Shown one piece after another: positions 27,152-36,271 of a stretch of DNA of 64,000 nucleotides. A model generated the notes under the pieces. That model ran no database searches. It saw only the letters and a program-made list of their open reading frames with translations, and was not told the origin of the DNA. The DNA comes from an uncultured Acetatifactor sp. (GTDB lineage: Bacteria > Bacillota > Clostridia > Lachnospirales > Lachnospiraceae), in the NCBI GenBank assembly GCA_910577235.1, contig CAJTMX010000001.1:1-64000 (forward strand). The letters run 5' to 3'. How positions within the stretch are numbered: the stretch's first letter is position 1; the number at the start of each line of letters is the position of its first letter. Position numbers and translations under genes: made by a program.

Positions 27152-28063
27152 ATGAAAATAGACCGGCTGATCGGCATCATTACAATTCTTTTGCGAGAGG
27201 AAAAGGTGACAATCTCTCATTTAGCGAAGCGATTTGAGGTTTCATGCAGGACTGTCCAGCGTGATATTGACGATATCTGTAAAGCCGGTATTCCTATTGT
27301 GTCCATGAAGGGATATGGCGGGGGAATCTCTATAGCGGAAGGGTATAAAATTGATAAAACAATACTCACACGGAAAGAATTGGGCGCAATCTTTATAGGG
27401 CTCAAGAGTATTGACAGCATTTCAAAACACAATTATACACAGAGTCTTACGGAAAAACTGACCAGTGAAAAAAGTACGGTCCTCTCTGAGCAGAATCATG
27501 TTATTATCGATCTGGGCTCATTTTATCAAGTAAGTCTGACCGAAAAGATAGATCTGATAAGACAGGCCATTGACAATCGGGAATTAATTTCATTTCGCTA
27601 TTATTCTGAAAAGCGGGAGAGTGTACGTACCATAGAGCCTTATTTCATTATATTTAGGTGGTTTTCATGGTATGTATACGGGTATTGTCTTACGCGACAG
27701 GATTACAGACTTTTCAAATTAAACCGCTTAAGCGGATTACAAAATCTGAAAACCAACTATGAGGCCAGATCTGTTTCAGAAAAGCAACTGGAATTTGACC
27801 AATATATTTGGCGCGACGATATAAAGCTGGTCGCCCTTTTTGACGTAAGTGCAAAATATAGATTAATTGACGAATACGGACCGGAATGTATTTCATTAGA
27901 TGACCGATCGGGCAAACTGCTGTTTGAAAATGTTTTTACGAATTATAATTACATGGTTCAATGGATACTCAGTTATGGAGAGACAGTTAAAGTCATTGAA
28001 CCCTGTGAATTGGTGAATGACCTCCGAATAATTGCAAAAAACTTGTTGGACCAATATGATTAA
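27152..28063 (+). CDS. HTH-WYL transcriptional regulator
   Basis: A 303-residue YafY-type regulator: an N-terminal winged helix (ISHLAKRFEVSCRTVQRDID, residues 22-41) and a C-terminal WYL ligand-sensing domain (ISFRYYSEKRES, RWFSWYVYGYCLTR). It lies 59 nt upstream of a flavin-reductase-like gene on the same strand and may regulate it. A GGAG site precedes ATG. Confidence 0.87.
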   Translation: MKIDRLIGIITILLREEKVTISHLAKRFEVSCRTVQRDIDDICKAGIPIVSMKGYGGGISIAEGYKIDKTILTRKELGAIFIGLKSIDSISKHNYTQSLTEKLTSEKSTVLSEQNHVIIDLGSFYQVSLTEKIDLIRQAIDNRELISFRYYSEKRESVRTIEPYFIIFRWFSWYVYGYCLTRQDYRLFKLNRLSGLQNLKTNYEARSVSEKQLEFDQYIWRDDIKLVALFDVSAKYRLIDEYGPECISLDDRSGKLLFENVFTNYNYMVQWILSYGETVKVIEPCELVNDLRIIAKNLLDQYD

Positions 28064-28122
28064 TAAGACATAAAGGTGTCGTATTATGCATGTTATGATT
28101 AACAAAAACGGAGGAATTGAAT

Positions 28123-28806
28123 ATGAAAAAAGAAATATGCATTACAGAAAAGCCGGAGAAACTTGCCGGATATGAAACGTCGCAATACCTGGCAGCCTGC
28201 GGTAATCTGTCATGGTATGATCTTGTGACAGCCATGCCATCGATGGTATTCCTTGTTACAGGCTGGAAATCCAACGGTAAGGAAAACGCCTGTCTGCAAT
28301 CCTGGTCAACCTTTGCCGGAAGCGGAGCGGACAACTTTATCTGTATCTTGGGAAAAGTCAATAAATGCGGGCATATGTATCAATCGCTGAAAGAGACAGG
28401 GGTGTGCGTGTTGAATTTTCCCTCCATCGACATATATGACCGCTGTATTAAAACCATCGGCAACAACCGGTTTGAAACAGATGAGATCACCGCCGCCGGT
28501 CTGACTGCCGAGAAAGCCTCACAGGTCAACGCTCCGCGGATCAAAGAATGTTTTCTTAATATCGAATGCGAATATTTGTGGGAACATGAGCTTTTCGAGG
28601 GAAGTCAGGAAGTCGCGGTAGCGCTGAAAACCGTTCATATCTGTATGGACAGCGAACACTATGACCAGGGCAAACTTGGCAGATACGGAGAAAACGGATA
28701 TTTATATCAGATCGACCAGCCCACCAATCCTGAAACGGGAGAAAGCGCGCGTATAAATTATGGAGTATTGGAACCGGGCGTTCCTGTTGACTGGATCACG
28801 AATTAA
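28123..28806 (+). CDS. Flavin-reductase-like FMN-binding split-barrel protein
   Basis: A 227-residue protein of the flavin reductase family (MPSMVFLVTGW, later QSLKETGVCVLNFPS). Such proteins bind FMN and reduce flavin or act with a partner oxidase. The ATG at 28123 has GGAGGA 7 nt upstream; a TTG at 28117 is not needed. A strong terminator follows. Pairing with the WYL regulator suggests a small regulated stress or detoxification unit (inference). Confidence 0.78.
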   Translation: MKKEICITEKPEKLAGYETSQYLAACGNLSWYDLVTAMPSMVFLVTGWKSNGKENACLQSWSTFAGSGADNFICILGKVNKCGHMYQSLKETGVCVLNFPSIDIYDRCIKTIGNNRFETDEITAAGLTAEKASQVNAPRIKECFLNIECEYLWEHELFEGSQEVAVALKTVHICMDSEHYDQGKLGRYGENGYLYQIDQPTNPETGESARINYGVLEPGVPVDWITN

Positions 28807-28827
28807 GTAATTGAATCAAATATATTT

Positions 28828-28872
28828 GTAAGTTGCCCTGCCCGTTTTTTCGGCGGGGCAACTTACATTTTT
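28828..28872 (+). terminator. Strong terminator after the flavin-reductase-like gene
   Basis: A 16-bp near-perfect stem (GTAAGTTGCCC..., 28828-28844 with 28851-28866), T-rich loop and T-run. Confidence 0.92.
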
Positions 28873-29105
28873 ATATATTCGCAATTTTTGTCAATTGATA
28901 TTAAAAAGGATAGGCTATAATATGTCTATATCCGCAGGATACGGCGGCGCGCGAAGAATCAGAGAACGGGCAGTTGCCGGAACCTGAGCAGGAAAAATAT
29001 GAGACGGGTACGCAAATGCAGGGAAATGTCTTTTGGCAGGATTTGCAAGAGATGTTCTGACCGGGGAAACCTGGTGCCTGTAAATGGCAGATCATGAGGC
29101 ATGGG

Positions 29106-29939
29106 ATGGAGTATCGGGAACATATAGAGAGAGTCATAGAATATATCGAAGAAAATCTGCAAGGAGAGATCAGTTTGGCACAGTGCGCCAGGGTGAGCGG
29201 GTACTCATCCTATCATTTTATCCGTGTCTTTAAGGACACGGTGGGACTGACTCCGGCGGACTATATCCGCAAACGCAGGATATCTGAGATTTCCAGAGAG
29301 ATCATGCAGGGAAACAGGAATATATCGGATATAGCGTTTCGATATGGGTTTAATTCCAAAGAGAACTTTATTAGAGCCTTTAAGACGGAGCACCATATAC
29401 TTCCTACCGAGTATAAGAAGGCGCAAAACAGCTTGAAATTGTATCAGAAATTTTGTTTTGTGGAGAGACCGTTTTCCATAGTCCCCCGGATTCTGGAAAT
29501 CCAGCCCTTTTTTCTGACTGTATATACATGTGACGAGGAGTCTGTGCCCAACTTCTGGAACAAGTACAATGCAAGGGGATTGTCTCTGAAACTGTCCGGT
29601 GGCAGAGAGGTGTGGGATTATGGAGTCAGTAGTTGGAATCATGAACAAGACAGGCTGGACTATTATATTGGCATCAGGAGCGAATACGCTCTTGGGGATA
29701 TTCGGGGAACCAGGGAATTGTCCATTGCGGGGGGGCTGTACGCAGTGTTTTCCACCCAGGCCGCAACTCAGGACAGCTTTGTGACCCTGATACACAGGAC
29801 CTGGGAATATATCAATACCCGGTGGCAGCCGGGCAGTGGATATGTCCGCAGAGCAGCCTTTGAATTTGAGTGTTATCTCGAGCAAAGCAGGCTTTTTTCG
29901 GAAGAAATCTACATTCCTCTGGAGAGAGCGACAGTATAA
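29106..29939 (+). CDS. AraC-family regulator with GyrI-like effector domain
   Basis: A 277-residue regulator. Two helix-turn-helix motifs (residues about 20-100: LAQCARVSGYSSYHFIRVF and ISDIAFRYGFNSKENFIRAF) are followed by a GyrI-like small-molecule domain (VWDYGVSSW, then LDYYIGIRSE). The start at 29106 gives the usual AraC N-terminus (MEYREHIERVIEYIE) with GAGG 6 nt before it; the ATG at 29094 is also in frame. It is followed after 46 nt by an uncharacterised gene on the same strand, its likely partner. Confidence 0.85.
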   Translation: MEYREHIERVIEYIEENLQGEISLAQCARVSGYSSYHFIRVFKDTVGLTPADYIRKRRISEISREIMQGNRNISDIAFRYGFNSKENFIRAFKTEHHILPTEYKKAQNSLKLYQKFCFVERPFSIVPRILEIQPFFLTVYTCDEESVPNFWNKYNARGLSLKLSGGREVWDYGVSSWNHEQDRLDYYIGIRSEYALGDIRGTRELSIAGGLYAVFSTQAATQDSFVTLIHRTWEYINTRWQPGSGYVRRAAFEFECYLEQSRLFSEEIYIPLERATV

Positions 29940-29985
29940 TTTGAGAAAATGGCATTAAAATAATAAACATAAAGGAGATAGGATC

Positions 29986-30894
29986 ATGAAAAAATTGAGT
30001 GTTACTTGGGACGGAGTATTTGACTCCACGGGCTACATGTTTTCTTTCGCAAAGTCGCTGTGCTGCGCGGTAAAGAACAGTCCTTTTTCGGAGGCGGCGG
30101 AGGATATCGTGGCGTCCAGCGGGTTTGCGTTCCGCATGTGGGTGTCCCCGGATCTCTGCCCCAGCGCCACCAGCATCTGGCAGTTTGACGGACAAAAAAG
30201 CTGGGTGGAAAGCGGAGGAATAAGCTGCGAATACATCGAGAGGATGTGGGGCCAGGAAGATGTAGAAAAGGAGCGTCGTCTGGCTGCCGTGGAGGCTATC
30301 CGGCAGAGCATTGACAGAGGGATTCCGGCCATAAGCTGGGATATCGGTGTTTGCGAGTGGGGGCTTATCATCGGATATGACGACGCTGCGGAGAGATTTG
30401 CCGTACTTCCCATCACAGGTCAGGAGGAGGAGATGGACTATACTCTGCTGGGCAAGCGGGAACTGCCCATCCTCAATGTGCTGACACTTACGGAAAAGAC
30501 ACACAAGGCGGCGGAAGAGGTGGTCAGCGATGCCCTGCGTATTGTGAAAGGACATCTGCAAGGGGAAGAATGGTGTGAAAACGCCAGCGGCCTGGCGGCA
30601 TACCCCGCCCTGATAAAGCATCTGGAGGGCGAGGATACGGAATTGGCATGTTCCTGGAATATGGAGTATTTTCTGGGAACCTACGCCCCGCTTAAATGGT
30701 ACGCGTGGCAGTTTTGCATGCGGCATGGCTTGGATGAGTTGGCTGCTCTGTATCAGACAGTATTTGAGAACTGGCAGAAGGCGTTTGAGGCAAAGCGGAT
30801 GCGGGATCTGGCTACATACGAGAACCGTCAGGCCGTGGCGGCCCTTTTAAAACAGGCATGGGAATGTGAGAAACAGGCCGTAGAGAAAATGTAG
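29986..30894 (+). CDS. Uncharacterised 302-residue protein (BtrH-N-like)
   Basis: A soluble protein without signal or membrane segments. Its N-terminus (VTWDGVFDSTGYMFSFAKSL, ending near FAFRMWV) recalls proteins often annotated near butirosin biosynthesis protein H domains, and the sequence ISWDIGVCEWGLIIGYDD resembles the cysteine-containing core of that fold. This is recall, not a search result. AAAGGAGAT precedes ATG. Co-transcription with the AraC-GyrI regulator suggests a response to a small molecule. Confidence 0.5.
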   Translation: MKKLSVTWDGVFDSTGYMFSFAKSLCCAVKNSPFSEAAEDIVASSGFAFRMWVSPDLCPSATSIWQFDGQKSWVESGGISCEYIERMWGQEDVEKERRLAAVEAIRQSIDRGIPAISWDIGVCEWGLIIGYDDAAERFAVLPITGQEEEMDYTLLGKRELPILNVLTLTEKTHKAAEEVVSDALRIVKGHLQGEEWCENASGLAAYPALIKHLEGEDTELACSWNMEYFLGTYAPLKWYAWQFCMRHGLDELAALYQTVFENWQKAFEAKRMRDLATYENRQAVAALLKQAWECEKQAVEKM

Positions 30895-30946
30895 AATATT
30901 TATTCTTTTCATGCGCTCTCTCTTGTGTGGCGGGATAACCTCTGGT

Positions 30947-31020
30947 ATAATGGGTAAAGTCCTCCGCATTTAACGCTACTGATTGAAATGTGCGCTAAAG
31001 CGCACGGATCATGGTATAAT
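30947..31020 (+). promoter_or_regulatory. Tandem -10 boxes with a palindromic operator
   Basis: TATAAT at 30947-30952 (weak TTGTGT at 17 nt) and a second TATAAT at 31015-31020. Between them a perfect palindrome GTGCGC-TAAA-GCGCAC (30990-31005) covers the position of the -35 box of the second promoter, where no consensus -35 exists. This looks like a repressor or activator site for the histidine phosphatase gene. Confidence 0.55.
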
Positions 31021-31079
31021 TGCATACATGTGAGCGGTGAGGTAAAAAGGCACGCAACAGAGCGGGAGAGCATGAAAAT

Positions 31080-31733
31080 ATGAAAATTTATCTGATACGG
31101 CACGGAGAGACGGACTGGAATCTGGAACAGCGGTTACAGGGGGCTACGGATATTCCTCTAAATGAAAACGGATTGGAGCTGGCCAGGGAGACGGCCAAAG
31201 GACTTAAGGACGTTCCCTTTGACATCGTCTATACCAGCCCGCTCAAACGGGCACGGCAGACGGCGGAGATCATCCGGGGAGAGAGGAATATCCCGCTGAT
31301 CGAGGAACCGCGGATACAGGAGATATGCTTTGGCATTTATGAGGGATATTATTGCAGCCGTACCCATTATACTATTCCCGATCCGGCGTTTATGAATTTT
31401 TTTGTGGACCCGGGCCAATATGTTCCTCCCCAGGGAGCGGAGAGTATTGAACAGTTGTGTCACCGGACTACGGAGTTTTTGCGTGAGGTGGCTTTCAATC
31501 CGGAGAATGAAGGAAAAACGATCCTCTTTTCCAGTCATGGCGCGGCGGTTAAGGGCCTGCTCAGTAGCGTGACTAACACGGATAAGAAGAGCTTTTGGAA
31601 CGGCGGTGTGCATAAAAACTGCGGTGTGACGATTCTGGACGTGAGGGACGGGAAGATTCAGATAGAGAAGGAAAATGTGATCTATTATGACGAGAGCCGC
31701 AGTCATAACTATTGGGAGAAGGCGAGACAATGA
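31080..31733 (+). CDS. Histidine phosphatase family protein
   Basis: A 217-residue enzyme of the phosphoglycerate mutase-like superfamily. LIRHGETDWN (catalytic His near residue 6), TSPLKRARQTAE and FSSHGAAVKGL (second catalytic His) are present. It dephosphorylates a small phosphoester of unknown identity. The stop overlaps an ATGA that starts a flavodoxin remnant. Confidence 0.88.
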   Translation: MKIYLIRHGETDWNLEQRLQGATDIPLNENGLELARETAKGLKDVPFDIVYTSPLKRARQTAEIIRGERNIPLIEEPRIQEICFGIYEGYYCSRTHYTIPDPAFMNFFVDPGQYVPPQGAESIEQLCHRTTEFLREVAFNPENEGKTILFSSHGAAVKGLLSSVTNTDKKSFWNGGVHKNCGVTILDVRDGKIQIEKENVIYYDESRSHNYWEKARQ

Positions 31734-31825
31734 ATATTTGTGTCGTTTCTTTCATTTCCGGGAAGCATGGGAACAGCGGACAGATCGCCATGAAGTGTTT
31801 TGACAAGTGCTTTTTGAGTTATTGA
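31730..31825 (+). pseudogene. Remnant of a flavodoxin/NAD(P)H oxidoreductase gene
   Basis: A 31-codon frame coupled to the phosphatase by ATGA. It reads MNICVVSFISGKHGNSGQI, the first beta strand and phosphate loop of a flavodoxin-like oxidoreductase, then stops. The following 250 nt show no continuation in any frame I checked, so the rest of the gene was lost. Confidence 0.5.
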
Positions 31826-32083
31826 CGCAAAACTTTACAGCGCGGTGGCAGGGTTGCTTGCGGAGGATACCAAAAAGTGCTATGTATTCATAGGCAGTGG
31901 AGGTCTCCGTATACTTTTGTTTTGTGTGGTAACTTAACAATACCGTATTAGGGGGGGCCACTGTTTTTTCATTTGCTGTGAAAGAAAAACTGCGCCACAG
32001 CCCTGGCAGGCCATCGCGCAGCGATTTTGTTCAATCGGGAATTACCAGGTAAAGGACGCATAAAACGAGGAGGAAAAAACTAC
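31826..32083 (+). other. Intergenic stretch between the flavodoxin remnant and the Sel1 gene
   Basis: About 258 nt without a gene or clear promoter. A run of GGGGGG near 31950 and a purine-rich ribosome site at its end are the only notable features. Confidence 0.4.
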
Positions 32084-32470
32084 ATGGCTGGATACTATAG
32101 CCCCTGTGAAGAATTTGATATTTGCAATAGGCTTATCGAAAAGTATTGGGAAAGCAAGCAATTTGAACTGTGCTTTCAAGGATATTTAAAATTAGCCGAG
32201 GAAACAAGTTATCCGTTAGCAGAATGTCAGGTTGGATATTTTTATTTAGAAGGTATTGGTGTTGTAAAAGATTTAGAACGAGCGTTTTATTGGACTGAAC
32301 TAGGGGCAATACACGGTGATCGAGATGCTCAATACAATTTAGCAGTGATGTACGAAGAAGGAATCGGTACTGAATTCAATCGAGAAGAGGCAATTCAGTG
32401 GTACAAAGCGGCCCGTGCTCAAGGACATAACTTAGCAGAGGAAAAATGCAAAGAGTTAAACATAAAGTGA
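32084..32470 (+). CDS. Sel1-repeat (TPR-like) protein
   Basis: A 128-residue helical repeat protein with two or three Sel1 units (AECQVGYFYLEGIGVVKDLE, then AQYNLAVMYEEGIGTE). The ATG at 32084 follows GAGGAGG by 9 nt; an upstream in-frame start at 32027 is less likely. Sel1 repeats mediate protein contacts; nothing shows a specific role. It is more AT-rich than its neighbours, which could mean transfer. Confidence 0.75.
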   Translation: MAGYYSPCEEFDICNRLIEKYWESKQFELCFQGYLKLAEETSYPLAECQVGYFYLEGIGVVKDLERAFYWTELGAIHGDRDAQYNLAVMYEEGIGTEFNREEAIQWYKAARAQGHNLAEEKCKELNIK

Positions 32471-32798
32471 ATTGTTTGTTTAGTTTATTAAGGCAGCCGC
32501 TGGTAACAGCAGCTGCCCTCTTTGATGTATATATATTGCCACTTCCGATTTCACCCAGAACCACACTGATATCAGTGTTCACAGACACCATGGGGTATTC
32601 TATGGTTTTGGGGTGCGGCGCATTATATAATTATGGAAATAACACATTTTTCTTGCCCTAAAAAGCGTTATATTTACTGCATTTCCGAAACTATTAGGAA
32701 AAATGGATTGAAATCTGGAAAAATTTACTTTATTATAGTAGACAAACTACTGCGCAGTTATTTAAACATTATTTTTGGCAAGGAGGGAAAATCTTGAG
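32471..32798 (+). other. Intergenic region with terminator and palindrome
   Basis: About 330 nt. It holds a terminator (GGCAGC/GCTGCC stem, 32492-32517, weak T-run) and a perfect 16-bp palindrome at 32563-32578 (ACACTGAT joined to ATCAGTGT). An AT-rich stretch upstream of the LysM gene follows (TTTATTATAG near 32730). No gene was found. Confidence 0.55.
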
Positions 32799-34358
32799 AT
32801 GAAGAAAAATTTATTAGTGGTGGCCGTTTTGGTACTGGCGTTGCTTATATCGCCACTCAGCGGGTTTAGTGGTATAGAAGAAAACGTGTTTGCCAGCGCC
32901 ACGGATGATACTACTGAATCTAATGAAAATGCTCCGGCAACTATTTCGAGTGGTGATGACACACCGAGTCCGAGTTCAACACCAGAAGGAGGAACAGTTA
33001 CGGGTGGTGATGACACACCGAGTCCGAGTTCAACACCAGAAGGAGGAACAGTTACAGGTGGTGATGCCACACCGAGTCCGAGTCCCAGTTCAACACCAGA
33101 AGGAGGAACACCGAGTCCGAGTCCAACACCAGGTGGAGGAACATCAAGTCCGAGTCCAACACCAGGTGGAGGAACATCAAGTCCGAGTCCAAGTCCAGAG
33201 GGAACGCCGACCCCTGCGCCTACGAAAACTCCGGGGACTGTTCCCGGCGATGCCACTCCTACGCCTATACCCACAAATCCTCCGGCGGATCAGATTGTGA
33301 ATGACCTCCTCGCGGTTCTGGAGGAAAACGAGAATAAATCCGCCGCAGAGGTTGTAAAGGCAATTAAGGCGGCTGTCGGTGAGGGCGTCGGCGGTGTATA
33401 TGATATCAGAGACGCCATGACGGAAAGCAAGGAACTATGTGATAAGATAGAAGAGCTGGAAAAAAGCTACGCGCAGTGGAATCTCATCACTGTGAGGAGA
33501 CCGGAAGTTAGCAATACGGCCAAGCAATATGTGGACGCAGGCAAGGTAAGTGTGGTGGGAGCCGCATTCAGCGTAAATGCGGGAGCCACAGTGAATCTGC
33601 ACATGAGCGAGACGGAGAATCCCAAGGAACTGCCGGACAATGCCAGAGCCGTACAGTTGGATATTAAGCTGTATAGTAATGGCAATGTGGTGGAGGGCAA
33701 TCTGGATATGCCTGTAACAATTACCATGCCGGTTCCCAAAGGAATAGATGTCAGTCTTATGGTGATCCGCCATTACAAGGGCGAGATATTTAATCAAGAG
33801 CCATATAAAGTCAACGAAGACGGAACGATCACTTTTGGCGTGGCGGATTTTTCCACTTTCGTCTTTGTAGAGACATTTGCCGATGGGCCCTGTGGCGGCG
33901 AGTCTGCCGGAAATAAAGGCGGCAATATGGATCAGCAGACGGTTCTGGCCGACCGGATCGCCGCGGCGGCTCCGGGAACTGTCGTGAAGATCACTAAAGA
34001 TCAGTATATAAATACTTTGTCTAACAGCATTATGAAACAGCTGGTCAAGCGCGGAGATGTGGCCTTGGAGATGGAGTATAGCTATAATGGCGCGGATTAT
34101 CATATAGTTATTCCCGCAGGAATGGCTGTGGATAATGATATACCCTGGTATGGACCGCTGTATCTGTCGGAGCATTACAACATTAACGCAGCGGACGCGG
34201 TGAGCGCTGCTCCTTCCGTTTATGTCGTACAGAGAGGTGATACATTGACAGGGATTGCCCGCAAAAACAACACAACGGTAGCGAAACTGGCGGCAGTGAA
34301 TCCCCAGATCAGGAACATAAACCGCATCGTGCCGAGGCAAATCATCACAATCCAGTAA
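32799..34358 (+). CDS. Secreted LysM protein with Ser/Thr/Pro repeat linker
   Basis: A 519-residue exported protein. A signal peptide (about residues 1-33, ending ENVFAS) is followed by a low-complexity linker (about 45-160) of SPSSTPEGGT and SPTPGGGTS repeats, then an unassigned domain, and a C-terminal LysM domain (VVQRGDTLTGIARKNN) that binds peptidoglycan. Thr/Pro linkers normally span the cell wall. AGGAGGG lies 11 nt before the ATG. It may anchor or sense at the cell wall; enzymatic motifs are absent. Confidence 0.78.
   Translation: MKKNLLVVAVLVLALLISPLSGFSGIEENVFASATDDTTESNENAPATISSGDDTPSPSSTPEGGTVTGGDDTPSPSSTPEGGTVTGGDATPSPSPSSTPEGGTPSPSPTPGGGTSSPSPTPGGGTSSPSPSPEGTPTPAPTKTPGTVPGDATPTPIPTNPPADQIVNDLLAVLEENENKSAAEVVKAIKAAVGEGVGGVYDIRDAMTESKELCDKIEELEKSYAQWNLITVRRPEVSNTAKQYVDAGKVSVVGAAFSVNAGATVNLHMSETENPKELPDNARAVQLDIKLYSNGNVVEGNLDMPVTITMPVPKGIDVSLMVIRHYKGEIFNQEPYKVNEDGTITFGVADFSTFVFVETFADGPCGGESAGNKGGNMDQQTVLADRIAAAAPGTVVKITKDQYINTLSNSIMKQLVKRGDVALEMEYSYNGADYHIVIPAGMAVDNDIPWYGPLYLSEHYNINAADAVSAAPSVYVVQRGDTLTGIARKNNTTVAKLAAVNPQIRNINRIVPRQIITIQ
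32955..33200 (+). repeat. Tandem repeats coding for the Ser-Thr-Pro linker
   Basis: Two near-identical 54-bp units (starting near 32955 and 33009) and a diverged third are followed by shorter units of about 30-33 bp. All keep the reading frame. The near identity suggests recent slippage or recombination and likely variation between strains. Confidence 0.8.
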
Positions 34359-34390
34359 ACAAAATCAGTGAGACAAAAGTATAACAAGAG

Positions 34391-34420
34391 GCCGTCCGGC
34401 AAAAAACGGGCGGCTTTTTT
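34391..34420 (+). terminator. Terminator after the LysM gene
   Basis: GCCGTCCG pairs with CGGGCGGC around an A-rich loop, followed by TTTTTT. Confidence 0.88.
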
Positions 34421-34587
34421 GTGTGGATTAGGATATGAGAATGAGTTTTCCGGAAAACGGGCGTATCCGTGGCATTTTTCCGGAAATGTATGTGAAAAAA
34501 AACTTGCATTGCGCGGTATCTATGCTACAATGTAGGGGACAATAGAATAATGAGAGGTTTATTAATCGAAGAGGAGAGGAACATATC

Positions 34588-36141
34588 ATGAAAAAACGGA
34601 TTGGCGTTTTATTGATTATGGCACTTTTGACGATGGCTGCACTGGGCGGATGCGCAGGCGGCACTGAGGATTCTTCGGGGGATAATTCCTCTACGGAGTC
34701 CCAGGCGGGGAACCCTGTCTATGGCGGCTCCATTGTTGTAGGAATACAACAGGATGTTGATAGTCTTGACCCTCATAAGGCAACTGCGGCAGGAACTAAA
34801 GAAATCCTATTTAACATCTTTGAAGGCTTGGTAAAGCCCGATGAGAACGGCGACTTGATGAAAGCGCTTGCCAGCGACTATACCATTTCCGAGGACGGGC
34901 TGGTATATACCTTTACCCTCAGACAGGGTGTAAAGTTTCACAATGGCAATGTGGTGACGGCGGAGGATGTAAAGTATTCTCTGGACCGTGCCTCCGGTTT
35001 GCTGGACGGCACACCGCTGATCTCCTCACTCAGCGTTCTCACAAGTGTTGATATTTTGGATGAAAAGACGGTTCAGGTCACAGTGGGCAGTGCCAACACA
35101 GAGCTGATCTACAGCTTTGTGGCAGCGATCATTCCCGCAGGCAGCGGGGAGGAGGAAAGCGGGACACCCATCGGGACGGGACCGTTTTCTTTTGTTTCCT
35201 ATAAGCCTCAGGAGGGTATCGTGATCGCGAAGAATCCGGATTACTGGCAGCAGGGTCTGCCCTATTTGGATGAGGTGAATTTTAAGATCGTCAACAGCCC
35301 GGATACGGCGCTGCTGGAGTTAAAGGGCGGCTCTATCCAGATATACCCCTATCTGACGGACAGCCAGGCAGGCGAATTGAAGGACAGTTTTCAGATCCTG
35401 TCCGCCCCCTCAGACGTGGTGCAGGCCCTGTTTCTGAACAATGCGTCAGAGCCTTTGAACGATGTGCGCATCAGGCAGGCCATCTGCTACGCGCTGGATC
35501 TGAATATGGTCAACGAGTATGTGGCAGGAGGCGGCGCTACGCTGGTGAGTTCAGCCATGCTGCCCACACTGCACAGCTATTATGTGGATCTGACAGATAC
35601 CTACGGCAGCAGCGCCAACATTGAAAAGGCACAGGAGCTGATGGCTGATGCCGGATACCCGGACGGGTTTGACCTGGAGATCACAGTACCCTCCAACTAT
35701 GAGTATCATATGCAGACGGCGGAGGTAGTGGCGGAGCAGCTTAAGGCGGCAGGTATTAACGCCACGATCAACCCGGTGGAGTGGAGCAGCTGGCTCAGCG
35801 ATTGTTATACGGACCGCAACTACCAGTCCACGATATCCGGCATCACCAGCGACATGACGCCCGGCTATCTGACCAACCGTTTTCAGACGGATTCCAAGAA
35901 GAACTTTGTGAATTTTGCCAGCGCGGCCTACGATGAGGCATATCAGGCAGCCGCGGCAGCTCTGGACCCGGCGGAGAAGGCGGAGCTTTACAAGCAGGTG
36001 CAGAAGATCCTGTGCGACGAGGCAGGCAGCGCCTTTATACAGGTGCCCCCCATTACCATCGCCATGGACCCGAAACTGGGTGGTTACAAGTTTTACCCTG
36101 TGTATGTGCAGGATATGAGTACAGTGTACTATACGGAATAA
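34588..36141 (+). CDS. ABC transporter substrate-binding lipoprotein (peptide/nickel, family 5)
   Basis: A 517-residue lipoprotein. The signal peptide ends in the lipobox LGGC with the acceptor at residue 22. A family 5 solute-binding fold follows (VYGGSIVVGIQQDVDSLDPH, LRQGVKFHNG, VTAEDVKYSLDRA). It captures an oligopeptide or related ligand outside the membrane for the permeases downstream. It is separated from them by a large palindromic hairpin, which could favour a higher level of this protein than of the permeases. Confidence 0.92.
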   Translation: MKKRIGVLLIMALLTMAALGGCAGGTEDSSGDNSSTESQAGNPVYGGSIVVGIQQDVDSLDPHKATAAGTKEILFNIFEGLVKPDENGDLMKALASDYTISEDGLVYTFTLRQGVKFHNGNVVTAEDVKYSLDRASGLLDGTPLISSLSVLTSVDILDEKTVQVTVGSANTELIYSFVAAIIPAGSGEEESGTPIGTGPFSFVSYKPQEGIVIAKNPDYWQQGLPYLDEVNFKIVNSPDTALLELKGGSIQIYPYLTDSQAGELKDSFQILSAPSDVVQALFLNNASEPLNDVRIRQAICYALDLNMVNEYVAGGGATLVSSAMLPTLHSYYVDLTDTYGSSANIEKAQELMADAGYPDGFDLEITVPSNYEYHMQTAEVVAEQLKAAGINATINPVEWSSWLSDCYTDRNYQSTISGITSDMTPGYLTNRFQTDSKKNFVNFASAAYDEAYQAAAAALDPAEKAELYKQVQKILCDEAGSAFIQVPPITIAMDPKLGGYKFYPVYVQDMSTVYYTE

Positions 36142-36158
36142 AGTTTCAAAGAACAACA

Positions 36159-36247
36159 GTATCAGACCGCACAGTGCCTACAGTACGCTCTGTCCGCGGT
36201 ATGGACAGAGAGTGCTCCATGGGTAAAGGCACTGTGCGGACTGATAC
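36159..36247 (+). repeat. Large palindromic element between binding-protein and permease genes
   Basis: The 21-nt arms 36159-36179 and 36227-36247 are reverse complements at 20 of 21 positions. Inside them CTCTGTCC (36188-36195) pairs perfectly with GGACAGAG (36203-36210). The element fills most of the 130-nt gap and lacks a T-run, so it is not an intrinsic terminator. It resembles REP-like mRNA-stabilising hairpins or a small MITE. Confidence 0.88.
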
Positions 36248-36271
36248 GGAACTCTAAATAGGAGGCAGCCA

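Noticed and set aside
36159..36247. Intrinsic terminator
   Set aside because: No T-run follows and the permease gene of the same operon comes next.
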